Of a stretch of 64,000 bases of DNA, positions 45,295-58,460 are shown in pieces. Origin of the DNA: Prochlorococcus sp. AG-347-B23 (lineage in GTDB: Bacteria > Cyanobacteriota > Cyanobacteriia > PCC-6307 > Cyanobiaceae). The stretch spans positions 1-64,000 of the forward strand of contig QCBE01000002.1 of NCBI GenBank assembly GCA_003281715.1, in the 5' to 3' direction. The notes below the pieces were generated by a model. That model was given only the letters and a program-made list of their open reading frames with translations, ran no database searches and was not told the origin of the DNA. Position 1 is the stretch's first letter. Each line of letters opens with the position of its first letter. The position numbers were made by a program, and so were the translations under genes.

Positions 45295-46352
45295 TAATCA
45301 CTATGAGAACATTTTTGGATTTTTTTTATAGGCCGTTTAATTGAATAAAGGTTAATGCCTTTTCTAATAGCAAGAATTATACCTGCTGCTTCTAAATAAT
45401 TGTTCACTTCAAAAAAATTAGGATAATCATAAAACTCATTAGTCACTTTTAATGTATTATGGTTTTTTACAGAAATTATATTCAAACCTTTTTCAATACC
45501 TGCTAGTACTGCTTCGCCACCTAGCGCCCCATTAGGAACGACAATAGATTCAATTTGATTAGGGTGTAATGAGATTAATTCCTGTCTATTAGGCAATTCA
45601 ACAATGTCGGGTGCATTGCTTAAACCAATCAATACTGATGGTAAAAAGGTATATCCAATTTCTTCTGCAGCTGCCCGAGGATCTAAATTTTCGTTCAACT
45701 CGATCGGATTTAATGCTGGCGCATGAGCACAGGGAACTTTTAAGAATTTGCTGATCAAATGACTTATAACCGCTTCTACTCCAGAAATAGGATCAACCCC
45801 CTTTCCCTCTCGATAAATATTTGTTTCTGAAGAATCTGAATCATCTGGAAATTTCGCCACAATTGCTATGGCCGTAACTCCATTTTCTATCAAACATTTT
45901 CCCGCATCAATTAGAGTATCAGGATTTTCAATTATGCCACCACTAATTTTTGAAGAATCAGAATCAATAATTATGTTTAATGGCTTTTTTGTAATCACAT
46001 AAGAATGAACATTAATCCCTAAAGTAGAAACACATGCATCAGCAACTTGTAAATGTCTCACTAATAGTTCTTTTTCAATGGATGAATCAAAAATTATCCC
46101 AATTTTCTGTTGATTAACCCTTTTTAAAGCGATTTCTCCTTTAGCAAGTCGGTCTAAACTATAACCCTCAACATAAAAAATATTTTTATCTTTTTCAGAG
46201 AGAGTACCGCCATTCATAACATTTGGATGAGTAATTAAACATCCACTTGCCGATGCTAATAATTTAGCGGTAGGAAGTGCATCCCCAGCAAAACCTCCTA
46301 CTTCACAACCAATACCAGTTGGAACAATGAATATTGTTGGTGAATTTTCCAT
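45291..46352 (-). CDS. DUF3326 protein (353 aa)
   Basis: Recognised by FIVPTGIGCEVGGFAGDALP, LITHPNVMNGGTLSEKDKN and VVPNGALGGEAVLAGIEKGL. A conserved cyanobacterial and plant protein without an assigned reaction; the Gly-rich motifs suggest nucleotide or cofactor binding. First of a minus-strand group with two small genes upstream. Confidence 0.8.
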   Translation of the reverse strand: MENSPTIFIVPTGIGCEVGGFAGDALPTAKLLASASGCLITHPNVMNGGTLSEKDKNIFYVEGYSLDRLAKGEIALKRVNQQKIGIIFDSSIEKELLVRHLQVADACVSTLGINVHSYVITKKPLNIIIDSDSSKISGGIIENPDTLIDAGKCLIENGVTAIAIVAKFPDDSDSSETNIYREGKGVDPISGVEAVISHLISKFLKVPCAHAPALNPIELNENLDPRAAAEEIGYTFLPSVLIGLSNAPDIVELPNRQELISLHPNQIESIVVPNGALGGEAVLAGIEKGLNIISVKNHNTLKVTNEFYDYPNFFEVNNYLEAAGIILAIRKGINLYSIKRPIKKIQKCSHSDY

Positions 46353-46378
46353 TATTAAAAATATTTCAATTTATATTT

Positions 46379-46570
46379 TTAATTAGCTAAGACAGCTTTA
46401 ATTTTAAGTTTTTTTGTTCCAAAAGAGTCAATAGAATTTTGAATGTCAACAATTGACCATCGAATTAAATCACCTTTTTTTTCTAAATTTGCAATGATAA
46501 ACCCCCTTAAATTTTTTGATTTTATTGAAACTGGCCAATCTAAATAATAATTAACTGAACTTAATTTCAT
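46379..46570 (-). CDS. Small conserved-looking protein (63 aa)
   Basis: A 63-residue protein (MKLSSVNYYLDWPVSIKSKN...) with alternating hydrophobic residues that suggest a small beta-rich fold. It overlaps the ferredoxin gene by an ATGA junction, so it is co-translated with it and may be a partner. Confidence 0.65.
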   Translation of the reverse strand: MKLSSVNYYLDWPVSIKSKNLRGFIIANLEKKGDLIRWSIVDIQNSIDSFGTKKLKIKAVLAN

Positions 46571-46893
46571 TTTTGATATTTACCAAATTGATCATTATAT
46601 AAATCATCTTCGACTTCTTTACCAATAACAATGTTCAAATCGGACTTGGGATATGCCACACATAAAAGTGCAAAGCCCTTTTCCCTCAAATCATCATTTA
46701 ATCCCATAGCATCTTCTTGATCTACAGATCCTTCCAATATCATAGATGCACAATCTGTACAAACTCCTGAACAACAACTACTTGGTAAATCTATTCCATT
46801 CATTTTTGCCGCTGAAATAATATCTTGATCTTCAGAACATAAAAAACTAAAAGTCTTTTGCTCAAATTGAACTTTGATATTGTATTCAGGCAT
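46567..46893 (-). CDS. [2Fe-2S] plant-type ferredoxin
   Basis: The cluster ligands are the C-x4-C-x2-C set in SSCCSGVCTDC and the distal Cys in LLCVAYP. At 108 residues it has a C-terminal extension (EDDLYNDQFGKYQK), like the minor ferredoxins of cyanobacteria rather than photosynthetic Fd I. Electron partner unknown. Confidence 0.88.
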   Translation of the reverse strand: MPEYNIKVQFEQKTFSFLCSEDQDIISAAKMNGIDLPSSCCSGVCTDCASMILEGSVDQEDAMGLNDDLREKGFALLCVAYPKSDLNIVIGKEVEDDLYNDQFGKYQK

Positions 46894-46909
46894 ATCCTAA
46901 ATCTTATTG

Positions 46910-47860
46910 CTAAACTGCTGAACCTCCTACAACCTCTAATATTTCTTGAGTAATAGCTGCTTGTCTGGCTTTGTTATAGGTTAGATTCAAAGTACTTGCT
47001 AATTCTTTAGCATTATCACTCGCATTATTCATAGCAGTCATCCTGCAAGCGAGTTCTGAAGCTGCTGACTCTTGAAGAGCTCTTAGTACCTGATTCTGTA
47101 AATATAATGGTAATAAGGAATCTAATAGTTGATCAGGACTTTGTTCAAAAACAATATCTGATGGCAACTTCTCTGAATCACTTTTTTCCATATTTGATTT
47201 TTCAACAAGTAACTTACTATCTTTTGTAGTCAACCTAAAAATTTCATCGTTTTCCTCAGCAATTCCTTGAGGGTCAAGTGGCAATAGTGTTTGAACTACA
47301 GGAGCGCAGCTGACTAGAGTGATGAATTTCGTGTAAATTATTTCCACCCTATCAGAATTTTCTGAGAGAAATTCAGCTAAAATTTCATTTGTTACCCCTT
47401 CAGAGTCCTTGACTGTGGGTACTTGTTCTAGTTCTTTGAAAGTACTTTTAATTACATATCTATCCTTTCTATTTTGAAAATATCCAATAGCTTTCTTCCC
47501 TACCAAAATTAAATTTGGCTGATACCCTTGTTTGACTAATTCTGCGTATCTTATTTCTACCTTTTTTATTATATTTGTATTGTAACCACCGCATAAACCT
47601 CTATCCGCAGTTATGCAAACCAAAGTGATGCTCTTTACTTCTCTCTTGGATAATAGAGGAGAGTCGACAGCCTCAAATTGAACTCTAGATTGGATATTTT
47701 CTAAGACCCGTGCAAGTTTATCTGCAAAAGGTCTACTCTTAAGGACTTGATCTTGAGCTCTCCTAACTTTTGCAGCTGCAACAAGTCTCATGGCCTCCGT
47801 TATTTTTCTTGTATTTTTAACGGAAACGATTCGATCTCTAATCTCTTTAAGATTTGCCAT
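46910..47860 (-). CDS. atpG: ATP synthase F1 gamma subunit
   Basis: A 316-residue central stalk subunit. N-terminal [20 protein letters not shown] and C-terminal [14 protein letters not shown] are diagnostic. It carries the photosynthetic-type insertion but lacks an obvious regulatory Cys pair, as is usual in cyanobacteria. Last gene of the main atp operon. Confidence 0.97.
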   Translation of the reverse strand: MANLKEIRDRIVSVKNTRKITEAMRLVAAAKVRRAQDQVLKSRPFADKLARVLENIQSRVQFEAVDSPLLSKREVKSITLVCITADRGLCGGYNTNIIKKVEIRYAELVKQGYQPNLILVGKKAIGYFQNRKDRYVIKSTFKELEQVPTVKDSEGVTNEILAEFLSENSDRVEIIYTKFITLVSCAPVVQTLLPLDPQGIAEENDEIFRLTTKDSKLLVEKSNMEKSDSEKLPSDIVFEQSPDQLLDSLLPLYLQNQVLRALQESAASELACRMTAMNNASDNAKELASTLNLTYNKARQAAITQEILEVVGGSAV

Positions 47861-47879
47861 GGTATCTCCTTAAATAAAT

Positions 47880-49409
<1,530 letters not shown>

Positions 49410-49427
49410 TTAAGGTTGATTTAAAAG

Positions 49428-49970
49428 TTACTTGGAAAGGGATAAGCCAAGTTTTCTAATTTGTGAAGCAAGGGAAGCATCAATTACTTTTGATCCTACA
49501 CTGGCGACGAAACCACCAATAAGAGATGGGTCGATTTTAGTAACAAGTTCTAATTTTTCTGTTCCAGCAATATTGATGATCTTTTTGGTAATTAAACCTT
49601 TCTGTTCATCAGTAAGCTCGACTGCAGAAGTAACAGTTGCCAAAGCAATATTACTATTTTCTCGGAAAATCTCTAAAAACCTATCAAGAATTGAAGTGAG
49701 GATTCCAATTCTTTGCCTATCGGCCAATAATTTTAAGAAATTCAGTAAAGAAGAATTAACCTTATTTGAAAAAATTTCAATAATGATTTTCTTCTTAGCA
49801 TCTGTCTCTAAAATGGGAGAGGATAATGCCTTCTCCAATTCAGGGGAATCATTTATTAATTCCAAAAGTTGTTTAACCTCAGAAACCATCTCTTCAGTTT
49901 GCGAATTTTCATTCACAACTTGAAGTAATGCCTCTGCGTATGGTGTAGTAACTGAATTTAAAAGTGGCAT
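49428..49970 (-). CDS. atpH: ATP synthase F1 delta subunit
   Basis: A 180-residue peripheral-stalk subunit of OSCP type: TTPYAEALLQVVNENSQTEE at the N-terminus and KIDPSLIGGFVASVGSKVID near the C-terminus. The ATG overlaps the last base of atpF. Confidence 0.95.
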   Translation of the reverse strand: MPLLNSVTTPYAEALLQVVNENSQTEEMVSEVKQLLELINDSPELEKALSSPILETDAKKKIIIEIFSNKVNSSLLNFLKLLADRQRIGILTSILDRFLEIFRENSNIALATVTSAVELTDEQKGLITKKIINIAGTEKLELVTKIDPSLIGGFVASVGSKVIDASLASQIRKLGLSLSK

Positions 49971-50482
49971 TAGTTCACCTCAATATTGTTAATTGATTGA
50001 GTTACCAAATTTTCTTGTGTTGTTTTATCAAGTCGATTTGGGAGAGATTCTAACGCTTTCTTAATTGCCAGTTCAACAGCTTCTTTTCGTAGTTGAGAAA
50101 TTGCTCTGGATGCTTCAGAGCTCTCATCAGAGATTGCACTTTGTTTAATTCGTGCCATCTCCTCTATCGCTTTTTTCTCACTTTCCATTCTGATTGATTC
50201 AGATCTTTTAAGAGAATCTGCTTTTATTTGTGACGCTTTTTCTTCTGCTGAAGATAAATCTTTCTTCGCCTTTTCTAAAGCTTGAGTTGCATTTAGGAGG
50301 CGATCTTCAGCATCTTTTAATTCAAGGAGGATTCCTTCTCTCCTTTTTTGAAGCATTTTACCTAAGAAACCAGGCAAAAATTTATAAAGACCGAAAACCA
50401 CTACAGCCCAATTAAGGATATTAGTTTCGAATAAATTGAAGTTCAATCCAAAACCTTCTGTAGCTAAAAGAGTTAAATTCAT
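49970..50482 (-). CDS. atpF: ATP synthase F0 subunit b
   Basis: A 170-residue peripheral stalk protein: one N-terminal membrane helix ([15 protein letters not shown]) and a long coiled coil. Its start overlaps the stop of the b' gene by 4 bases. Confidence 0.95.
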   Translation of the reverse strand: MNLTLLATEGFGLNFNLFETNILNWAVVVFGLYKFLPGFLGKMLQKRREGILLELKDAEDRLLNATQALEKAKKDLSSAEEKASQIKADSLKRSESIRMESEKKAIEEMARIKQSAISDESSEASRAISQLRKEAVELAIKKALESLPNRLDKTTQENLVTQSINNIEVN

Positions 50483-50940
50483 TTTTCTAGAATCAATCTA
50501 TTAACAATAAGTTCGCTTAGATCATCAGCCTGTTTAGAAAGTTGATCACGAGCAGCGGACGTCTGACTTTCAATTTCTAGTCTTGCCTTTTCTTTTGAAG
50601 CATTTGCTTCATTATTAGCAAGTTCTAGTGCTTCTTTATAAAGCTTGTCAGACTCATTCTCAGCTTCGCTCACAATTCTTTGGGCTTCTGTACGAGCACT
50701 TTGAAGCTGAGTTAATAAATCAGCTTCTAATTTTTTAACCTCAGAAAGTTTATTTTTGGCCTCAATAATATTATTACTTACAAACTTTTCTCTTTTTTCT
50801 ACAACATTGCCAACAGGCTTAAAAAAGAGAGAATTTAATATGTAAGTAAGCGCAACTACTTGTATTGCCATTAGTGGCAAAGTGGCATTTATATCAAATA
50901 ATCCACCTTCTGTAGCACCAAAAAAATTAAAGGCCAACAT
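50479..50940 (-). CDS. ATP synthase F0 subunit b'
   Basis: A 153-residue second b-type subunit (b', often named atpG or atpF2 in cyanobacteria). One N-terminal helix ([18 protein letters not shown]) and a coiled coil with [11 protein letters not shown]. Presence of both b and b' is typical of photosynthetic bacteria. Confidence 0.93.
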   Translation of the reverse strand: MLAFNFFGATEGGLFDINATLPLMAIQVVALTYILNSLFFKPVGNVVEKREKFVSNNIIEAKNKLSEVKKLEADLLTQLQSARTEAQRIVSEAENESDKLYKEALELANNEANASKEKARLEIESQTSAARDQLSKQADDLSELIVNRLILEK

Positions 50941-51008
50941 ATGATTCAGTTGAAGTTAAAAAATTAAATTTAAATATTGCTAATAAGAATTAGAAGCAAT
51001 ATTAACTT

Positions 51009-51272
<264 letters not shown>

Positions 51273-51332
51273 TTAATACTTGTGATAATCTTTGTTGTCA
51301 TACACGCTTGGACATCCTTTGTTTTAAGAATG

Positions 51333-51401
51333 GGTCTGATATTATCAGACCTACGCGATTAGATATTTTGCCAGATTACAGACCCTTTGTAAAAGCGTCT
51401 G
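51333..51401 (-). promoter_or_regulatory. Two hairpins between subunit a and subunit c genes
   Basis: A near-perfect 19 bp palindrome GGTCTGATATTATCAGACC (51333-51351) and a longer stem (51379-51401, CAGAC...GTCTG with inner CTTT/AAAAG). They lie in the only long gap inside the operon, so they may act in mRNA processing, stability or partial termination, setting the high c-subunit ratio. Confidence 0.5.
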
Positions 51402-51418
51402 AATGTATCAGAAAACAG

Positions 51419-52144
51419 CTAATGATGTTCTTCAACAGCTTCTCCAATGTAGTAGGCCGCTAAAGTTGCAAAAATCAATGCCTGAATTGCACTAGTAAAT
51501 AATCCCAGGAACATAACAGGTATTGGGAGAATTAGCGGAACTAAAAAGACTAGAACACCAACAACAAGTTCATCAGCTAAAATATTTCCAAATAGCCTGA
51601 AAGAGAGTGATAAAGGTTTCGTAAAGTCCTCTAGAATTTTGAAAGGAAGCATAATCGGAGTTGGGTGAACATAGTATTCGAAGTATCTCCAACCCTTATT
51701 GCTTAAACCAGCATAGAAATAAGAAAGTGAAACCAATAAAGCCAAGGCTATAGTTGTATTGATATCTGCAGTAGGTGCTCCCAATTCTCCACTTGGTAAC
51801 TTAATCAATCTCCAAGGAATTAAAGCCCCTCCCCAATTACTAATAAAGACGAATAAAAATAAAGTCCCTATAAATGGCATCCAATCTCTGTAAACTTTTT
51901 CCCCTATTTGCGTCCTAGCAAGATCTCTTATGTAATCCCATAGGAACTCAAGCAGGTTTTGAAGGCCTTTAGGATCATTTTCCATTTTTTTAGTTCCTAA
52001 AGAAATAAAAACTAATAACGCTCCTAATAAAATCCAAGATGTTAAAAATACCTGCCCATGAAGTCTGATATTTCCAATTTGCCAATAAAGATGTTGACCA
52101 ACTTCTAATGCTGCAAAATTTGTTAGCAAGGAATTAAAAAACAT
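51419..52144 (-). CDS. atpB: ATP synthase F0 subunit a
   Basis: A 241-residue membrane subunit forming the proton channels. The key Arg is in [20 protein letters not shown]. Downstream of the Atp1 gene, upstream of the c gene. Confidence 0.96.
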   Translation of the reverse strand: MFFNSLLTNFAALEVGQHLYWQIGNIRLHGQVFLTSWILLGALLVFISLGTKKMENDPKGLQNLLEFLWDYIRDLARTQIGEKVYRDWMPFIGTLFLFVFISNWGGALIPWRLIKLPSGELGAPTADINTTIALALLVSLSYFYAGLSNKGWRYFEYYVHPTPIMLPFKILEDFTKPLSLSFRLFGNILADELVVGVLVFLVPLILPIPVMFLGLFTSAIQALIFATLAAYYIGEAVEEHH

Positions 52145-52167
52145 TTGTTTTGAATAAAAAAATTTAC

Positions 52168-52644
52168 TTAAGAACGTGAAAAATAAAGAATGAGTGAAGG
52201 CTTATAAATGAAAAAACCTATCATCGCAGGAAAAATATCCAAAGATCCTAGCTTGCTCGCAAAAATAAAGAGGCAAACTGGAACTAATAGTTGCAATTTT
52301 GATACACCTGATGATTCTTTACCAAGTTTCCCTATACTTTTAGCAAGCAAACGTAGGTAAAAAATACCGGCAATTGCACCTGTAAAAATACTAAAACCAA
52401 AAGTAACGCCTAAAAAAATTCCAGTTATTGATGCTAATAAAATAGAAAAAATAAAAGTAATTCCAAAAATTGTTAATTGCAATTTTGTATATTCATCATT
52501 TTGGGAAAGCAAATGATCTATTTGATTGGCAATGCCAGATTTACTTTCTTTGATGATCGAATTATTCAGGGATTGAAGAAATTGAACATTCTCATTAGAA
52601 GGATGCTCAAGTTTTTTTCTATTTGAGTCCACCGATGTGAACAT
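52168..52644 (-). CDS. atp1: ATP synthase operon protein 1 (UncI-like)
   Basis: A 158-residue protein with a polar N-terminus of about 55 residues and up to four hydrophobic segments ([20 protein letters not shown] and [17 protein letters not shown] among them). First gene of the operon, as in other cyanobacteria, where it helps assemble or stabilise the c ring. Confidence 0.82.
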   Translation of the reverse strand: MFTSVDSNRKKLEHPSNENVQFLQSLNNSIIKESKSGIANQIDHLLSQNDEYTKLQLTIFGITFIFSILLASITGIFLGVTFGFSIFTGAIAGIFYLRLLAKSIGKLGKESSGVSKLQLLVPVCLFIFASKLGSLDIFPAMIGFFIYKPSLILYFSRS

Positions 52645-52910
52645 AGTTTAGAAACTCCTCTGAATGGTTTTAAGTAAGTATATAAACTCACGGAATCTAT
52701 CACAGAGAGGTGCCTTTTAGCTAGTTTTTTTTTATAAAAAATTAATTCTTAAGATTTATGATGAATCTGTAGGCCATTTTTTACTTTATTCTTCAAAAAT
52801 AAAATTTATAAAAAGTCATATTTTTAATTGCGTTAACACTTTAAAACGTTAATAAAAGACTTGGCAAAATCTCAATTAAACGTCTCAATAGTAAATATAC
52901 ATCTAAAAAA

Positions 52911-54146
52911 TTGGAGATAAGTCAAGAAAAAATAAAATATAAAAGAATTTCTAAAAGAAAAAAAACCTTTAGTTCTAATTACAAAAAAACTTTCAGCAAT
53001 TTAAAAGAGTCTATACTTCCCTTACCTTGGGCGATATGGCCTTATGAAGCAAAAATCCTCATTGTCATCATTGGAATTTGGTCAATATTAGGAATATGCA
53101 TACTTGGATCATCAAGTTGGTGGGTGGCTAGTAGGGAAATGGGGAATTGGGCTTACTTCTTAAAAAAACAAATCATTTGGACAATTCCAGGAATTGGTTT
53201 ATTTTATTTCGTACTTAATACAAAGATTAGAAATCTTTTAAAGTTTTCAAGAATTATTTTTTATATTTTATTCTTTTTGATTTTCCTTACCAATCTAAAT
53301 GGAATTACAGTTAATGGATCTTCAAGATGGCTAGTGCTTGGCAATTTACTTCTGCAGCCATCTGAATTAATTAAACCTTTCCTAATTCTAGAAGCTTCTA
53401 ATCTTTTCGCACATTGGAATCTAGTAAAGAATGATAAAAAATTAATTACAATTATAACCTTTGGTTTATTAATTTTATTAATACTTAAACAGCCTAACTT
53501 AAGTACTGCATCATTAACTGGAATTCTTCTTTGGGTAATGGGTTTATGTGGAGGAGTAAAACTTAGCTCTCTTTGCTCATTTGCTTCAATAGGTTTAATT
53601 ACTGGATGTATCAGCATCCTTAATAACGAATATCAAAAACTGAGAGTTACTTCATTTATAAATCCTTGGAAAGATCAACAAGAAAATGGATTTCAATTGG
53701 TTCAAAGTTTATTAGCCATAGGTTCAGGTGGTCTATTTGGCCAAGGTTTTGGACTGTCGATACAAAAATTACAGTATCTGCCGTTCATGTATACAGATTT
53801 TATTTTTGCCATTTTTGCGGAAGAATTTGGTTTATTGGGGTGTACTTTATTCTTGGGATTTTTAGCAGTATTCTCTTATATAAGTCTAAGAATTAGTCTT
53901 AAGTGCAGGAATAATTATACAAAATTAATTGCTATCGGATGTGGTGTGTTGTTGACAGGTCAAACAATAATGCATATTGCTGTAGCAACAGGTTCAATGC
54001 CTACCACAGGGTTACCACTACCTTTCATTAGTTATGGTGGCAATTCATTAATAGCGTCTTTTTTTATTGCAGGGATGTTAGTTAGATGTTCATTAGAGTC
54101 AACAGGATTCATTGGTATGATTAGTACACGAAAGACTCTTAATTAG
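52911..54146 (+). CDS. ftsW: SEDS-family peptidoglycan glycosyltransferase FtsW
   Basis: A 411-residue protein with about ten helices. Family motifs NGSSRWLVLG and the GLPLPFISYGGNSLIAS signature are present. The cytoplasmic N-terminus is basic. TTG is the only plausible start in the frame; the frame opens at 52845 without ATG or GTG. RodA is the alternative; in Prochlorococcus the single-copy division gene fits FtsW. Confidence 0.85.
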   Translation: MEISQEKIKYKRISKRKKTFSSNYKKTFSNLKESILPLPWAIWPYEAKILIVIIGIWSILGICILGSSSWWVASREMGNWAYFLKKQIIWTIPGIGLFYFVLNTKIRNLLKFSRIIFYILFFLIFLTNLNGITVNGSSRWLVLGNLLLQPSELIKPFLILEASNLFAHWNLVKNDKKLITIITFGLLILLILKQPNLSTASLTGILLWVMGLCGGVKLSSLCSFASIGLITGCISILNNEYQKLRVTSFINPWKDQQENGFQLVQSLLAIGSGGLFGQGFGLSIQKLQYLPFMYTDFIFAIFAEEFGLLGCTLFLGFLAVFSYISLRISLKCRNNYTKLIAIGCGVLLTGQTIMHIAVATGSMPTTGLPLPFISYGGNSLIASFFIAGMLVRCSLESTGFIGMISTRKTLN

Positions 54147-54228
54147 TTAGAATTTAAAGGATTAAATTCAAGCTATCGAATCATTTAATTTAGTTATTTC
54201 AGAATTATCTCAAAAGGGTAATCTGCTT

Positions 54229-54885
54229 ATGCAGAATGGTCTGAATAGTCCTGGCCCATTTACTATATTTTTGGTTTTCAGCGCAGGACTTTTAACAAGT
54301 CTTGGGCCATGTTCATTATCATTATTGCCAGTAACTATTGCGTATATAGGCGGAACAGAGAAAAATAAATTTAAACTTATTAGTTTTTCAGGAGGTGTAG
54401 TTTTTTCTCTTGTTGCACTGGGGGCTGCGAGCGGATTCTTAGGTAAAATATATGGACAAATTCCATCTTATTACACTTCATTTGTTGCCCTAATAGCAAT
54501 AATAATGGGTTTAAATTTATTAGGAATTCTAAAGTTTCAGTTTCCGAATGGACCTGATATAAAAATAATTGAAGATAAAATACCAACATTTATAGCGCCT
54601 TTTGCCATAGGGACAACTTTTGGACTAGCTTCTTCACCTTGCATTACTCCAGTTTTAGCAACTCTTTTGGCTTGGGTATCGCAAGCTAAAAACCCGATAA
54701 TATCTATTATTTTTTTATTTTTCTTTGGGATAGGACAAGTAACCCCATTAATCATTGCAGGGGCTACTGCAGAAAACTTAAAGCAATTTTTAGCTCTTAG
54801 AAAATTTAGTCAAATAATTCCTACTTTAAGTGGGATATTTTTAGTTTCCCTAGGCTTATTAAATTTATTTTCAAATTGGATTTAA
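54229..54885 (+). CDS. ccdA: Cytochrome c biogenesis protein CcdA
   Basis: A 218-residue thiol-disulfide carrier with six helices and the paired cysteines in SLGPCSLSLLP and SSPCITPVLA. It moves reductant across the thylakoid membrane for apocytochrome c. The stop directly abuts the ccs1 start. Confidence 0.9.
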   Translation: MQNGLNSPGPFTIFLVFSAGLLTSLGPCSLSLLPVTIAYIGGTEKNKFKLISFSGGVVFSLVALGAASGFLGKIYGQIPSYYTSFVALIAIIMGLNLLGILKFQFPNGPDIKIIEDKIPTFIAPFAIGTTFGLASSPCITPVLATLLAWVSQAKNPIISIIFLFFFGIGQVTPLIIAGATAENLKQFLALRKFSQIIPTLSGIFLVSLGLLNLFSNWI

Positions 54886-56172
54886 ATGATTATTTTTAAG
54901 AATCTAATTTTAAAAATATCAAGTTTAAGATTCGCTATATCGCTGATAATCTTCATTGCTATTGCCAGTGGAATAGGTACTTTTATACCTCAAGGTAGTA
55001 ATAATAAATTCTATATTGATAATTTCGATGATGCTCCCATTTTTGGATTTTTAAATGGAGAAAAAGTCTTAAAACTTCAATTGGATCATATATATACAAG
55101 CTATTGGTTTTTATTTGCATTAATTCTTCTTTGTATTTCTCTCGCAGCTTGTAGTTTCAGAAGGCAAATCCCTTCCTTAAAAGCTTCATTAAAATGGATT
55201 GAATACAAGAGCGAAAGAAAATTTAGCAAACTGCAATTAAATTCAAGTCACCAAATTAATGAGGATGAAGACAACATATCAAAAGTTGATTTATTACTTA
55301 AAAAAAGAGGATGGAAAACATATAAATTTAAAAGTCATATTTCTGCGAGAAGGGGTTTAATTGGAAAAGTCGGACCTCTATTTGTACATATTGGATTAAT
55401 AGTCTTACTTATAGGTTCAGCATATGGAAATTTTACAAGTCAATCAAAAGAACAATATTTGTTGCCTGGAGAAAGCTTGGACCTAATTAATGAGAGCACA
55501 AACTCAAAAGCTACTATAAAATTAGTCGATTTTTTTATAGAACGAGAAAGTGATGGAATACCAAAGCAGTTCACTTCAAAGTTAGATTTTTCTACTGAAG
55601 ATTTTAAATTAAATGAGATAAAAACTACCCAAGTTAATCACCCAATTAGGTTCAAAGGATTAACGATTTATCAAGCTGATTGGGCAATATCAAATGTGGT
55701 TTTAGAAATAGATAATATCCTTTATCAATTAAAATTAAAAGAGATTCCCGAAATTGGCAATCAAGTTTGGGGAGTTTTAATTGAATTAGGATCAGAGACA
55801 AAAAAAAATTTCCTTTTAACAATAGATAATGAAAATGGTCCACTTAAAATTTCCAATACAGAAAATTTCTCGGGGAATAATCTCTATATCAATGACAAAC
55901 CCTTAGAAGTTAACTCTTCAAAAGTATCTTTAAAAAAAATAATCCCCAGCAGTGGATTAATAATTAAAAATGATCCGTCTATACCATTTATCTACTTTTC
56001 TTTTATTTTAATAATCTTTGGAACAATAATAAGTCTTATACCAACAAACCAATTATGGATTCTTGTGAATAATGAATCACAAAAGCTATTCATTGGAGGT
56101 CTTAGCAATAAAAATCTACTTGGTTTTAAAAAAGATTTTTTAAAATTGTCAGAAGAAATAAAAAATTTTTAA
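54886..56172 (+). CDS. ccs1: Cytochrome c biogenesis protein Ccs1 (ResB)
   Basis: A 428-residue System II heme-attachment subunit: N-terminal helices ([20 protein letters not shown]), ResB segment [20 protein letters not shown], a large periplasmic domain and a C-terminal helix. Functions with CcsA. Its end overlaps the convergent queF by 4 bases. Confidence 0.9.
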   Translation: MIIFKNLILKISSLRFAISLIIFIAIASGIGTFIPQGSNNKFYIDNFDDAPIFGFLNGEKVLKLQLDHIYTSYWFLFALILLCISLAACSFRRQIPSLKASLKWIEYKSERKFSKLQLNSSHQINEDEDNISKVDLLLKKRGWKTYKFKSHISARRGLIGKVGPLFVHIGLIVLLIGSAYGNFTSQSKEQYLLPGESLDLINESTNSKATIKLVDFFIERESDGIPKQFTSKLDFSTEDFKLNEIKTTQVNHPIRFKGLTIYQADWAISNVVLEIDNILYQLKLKEIPEIGNQVWGVLIELGSETKKNFLLTIDNENGPLKISNTENFSGNNLYINDKPLEVNSSKVSLKKIIPSSGLIIKNDPSIPFIYFSFILIIFGTIISLIPTNQLWILVNNESQKLFIGGLSNKNLLGFKKDFLKLSEEIKNF

Positions 56173-56579
56173 TTTTTTTTCTCTCCGCTAAAAATATCTA
56201 ACTGCATAGAAACATTCCCTCTGGGGTTAAATGCAGCATTTAAATGTATCCAATGAGGCGAGCCCTCATTTACTAAATCATCCATAATTCTATTAACAAC
56301 TTCCTCATGTGAAATTTTTATATCTCTAAAATTATTAATATAAAGCTTTAAAGACTTCAACTCATAGACTCTCAAATTAGGTTGATAAATAATATTTAGC
56401 TTTGCAAAATCTGGATAACCAGAAAAAGGGCACTTACATGTAAATTCAGGCAACTGGATAGAAATTTCATAAATTCTTTTCTTATTTGGATTCTCGAAAC
56501 AAATTATTTTTGAATCTTCAATAATTCTTTCACCATAAAGTGGTCTTTGCGTCGAATCATTTAATTTAGCTGTACTCAT
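56169..56579 (-). CDS. queF: NADPH-dependent 7-cyano-7-deazaguanine reductase
   Basis: A 136-residue enzyme of queuosine synthesis. The catalytic Cys region is [14 protein letters not shown], and the substrate-binding [10 protein letters not shown] is present. Type I (single-domain) length. Confidence 0.92.
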   Translation of the reverse strand: MSTAKLNDSTQRPLYGERIIEDSKIICFENPNKKRIYEISIQLPEFTCKCPFSGYPDFAKLNIIYQPNLRVYELKSLKLYINNFRDIKISHEEVVNRIMDDLVNEGSPHWIHLNAAFNPRGNVSMQLDIFSGEKKN

Positions 56580-56691
56580 TTTTATTAGAACTTATTTATT
56601 AAAACTATATAAAAAGATCAAAATCTGCAAAAATCTCAATAAGATTAAGTATTACAATTGAATAAGTCAAAATCTGTTAAATCTTATTTTT

Positions 56692-56705
56692 GTATCATCA
56701 ATTAC
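56692..56705 (+). promoter_or_regulatory. NtcA-type site upstream of glnB operon
   Basis: GTATCATCAATTAC is an exact GTA-N8-TAC match, 53 bp before the first gene, with a TTATAT sequence about 23 bp downstream that could be the -10 box. The spacing fits an NtcA-activated promoter. Confidence 0.7.
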
Positions 56706-56757
56706 ATTCATAACGTTGGTTAAAAGGTTTATATGTTTTTAGTTAGATGAAAAATTA

Positions 56758-57003
56758 ATGGACATTTGTTTGATAACTATCGATAACAACTTAAATAAAT
56801 CCCTTCAACCAAAAAGTGCAATTGGAATGTTATGGCTTCAAACACACTTTGAGGATGATCAGTGGGAAGCATTATCAAATAGTACAGTAATTATTTCAGA
56901 GGAAAACTCCAAACTATTAATTGAAGACGCTTCGAATGCAGGACTAAATATAAAATGTTTTTCTGATATTTCAATGTTGGATGTTTTCCCTAAAAACAAT
57001 TAA
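56758..57003 (+). CDS. Hypothetical protein upstream of glnB (81 aa)
   Basis: An 81-residue soluble protein (MDICLITIDNNLNKSLQPKS, GMLWLQTHFEDDQWEALSNS). It lies between the NtcA-type site and glnB, 24 bp from glnB, so it should be co-regulated by nitrogen. No domain recognised. Confidence 0.7.
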   Translation: MDICLITIDNNLNKSLQPKSAIGMLWLQTHFEDDQWEALSNSTVIISEENSKLLIEDASNAGLNIKCFSDISMLDVFPKNN

Positions 57004-57367
<364 letters not shown>

Positions 57368-57378
<11 letters not shown>

Positions 57379-58180
57379 CATTTACTAAATTTTGTATATA
57401 TTCACTATTAATACTTTTATTGGATTGACTTCCTAGGGTCATCCAAGCTAGATATTCATGATTTCCAGCAGGACCTACCAAAGGAGAGGCTATCAAATTC
57501 TTTATATTCCATTGGGAATTTTTTGCAGCATAAATAACAGACTCTATAGCCTCAGCATGGAATTTAGGATTACGAACCACACCACCTTTACTGACTTTTT
57601 CTTTGCCCACCTCAAATTGGGGTTTAATTAAAAATATTCCCTCAATACAATTACCTTCTAATAAATTACCAATAGATTTAAAAACCAACTTCAATGAAAT
57701 AAAAGACAAATCAGCAACCACAAAATTTGGTAATTCATTACTTCTAGATAAAAGATCATTAGGTTTTAAATTTCGAATATTAGTTCGTTCAAAAAGTATA
57801 ACTTTTGGATTATTTCTAATCTTCCATGCAGTTTGTCCATATCCAACATCAATCCCATAAACTAACTTTGCTCCTTGTTGCAATAAGCAATCAGTAAATC
57901 CCCCAGTAGAGATTCCTGCGTCAATACATATTTTGTCTTTTACTTTAATTTCAAGTTTTTTAAATGCTTCTAATAATTTTTCACCGCCCCTTGATACAAA
58001 CATAGGTGCGGAATCAATAAAAAACTCAGATCCAATTAATACTTGTTGTCCAGGTTTATCTAATACTTTTCCATTGATATCTCTAACCTTGCCCGCAAGA
58101 ATTAAACCTTGGGCTTTTTGACGAGTTTCACATAAACCTTTATTTAGAAGATAAAGGTCTAATCTACTTTTTTTAATCAT
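57368..58180 (-). CDS. tlyA: TlyA-type 2'-O-ribose rRNA methyltransferase
   Basis: A 270-residue protein with an N-terminal S4 domain (SRLDLYLLNKGLCETRQKAQ) and an FtsJ-like SAM-binding domain (CIDAGISTGGFTDCLLQQGA, FVVADLSFISLKLVF). The family methylates 16S and 23S rRNA. Confidence 0.9.
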
Positions 58181-58281
58181 CTATTAATCAATAAAAAAAG
58201 ACTGAATAATGAACTTCTATAAGATTAAGATCCAAATTCTTTGATACCTTTCAATTTTAAATTAGAACAAAAAAATTACCC

Positions 58282-58440
58282 ATGATTAACAAAGGAATAT
58301 ATGCAAACATTTTTATATTGAAGCTTTCTTTATTAGCTAAAAAAATGTTATGTGAGAACATAATAATCGGGCAAATATGTTCAATGGCAAGTACATCTTT
58401 AAGGTATCGGGCAATAATGCTATTTTGTTATAAAGTTTAA
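58282..58440 (+). CDS. Possible 52 aa protein upstream of purB
   Basis: An open frame from ATG 58282 (MINKGIYANIFILKLSLLAK...) ends 20 bp before purB. Weak composition and a duplicated ATCGGGCAA motif make coding doubtful; it may instead be the purB leader. Confidence 0.25.
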   Translation: MINKGIYANIFILKLSLLAKKMLCENIIIGQICSMASTSLRYRAIMLFCYKV

Positions 58441-58460
58441 ATTGGTAATCAATAAAAATT

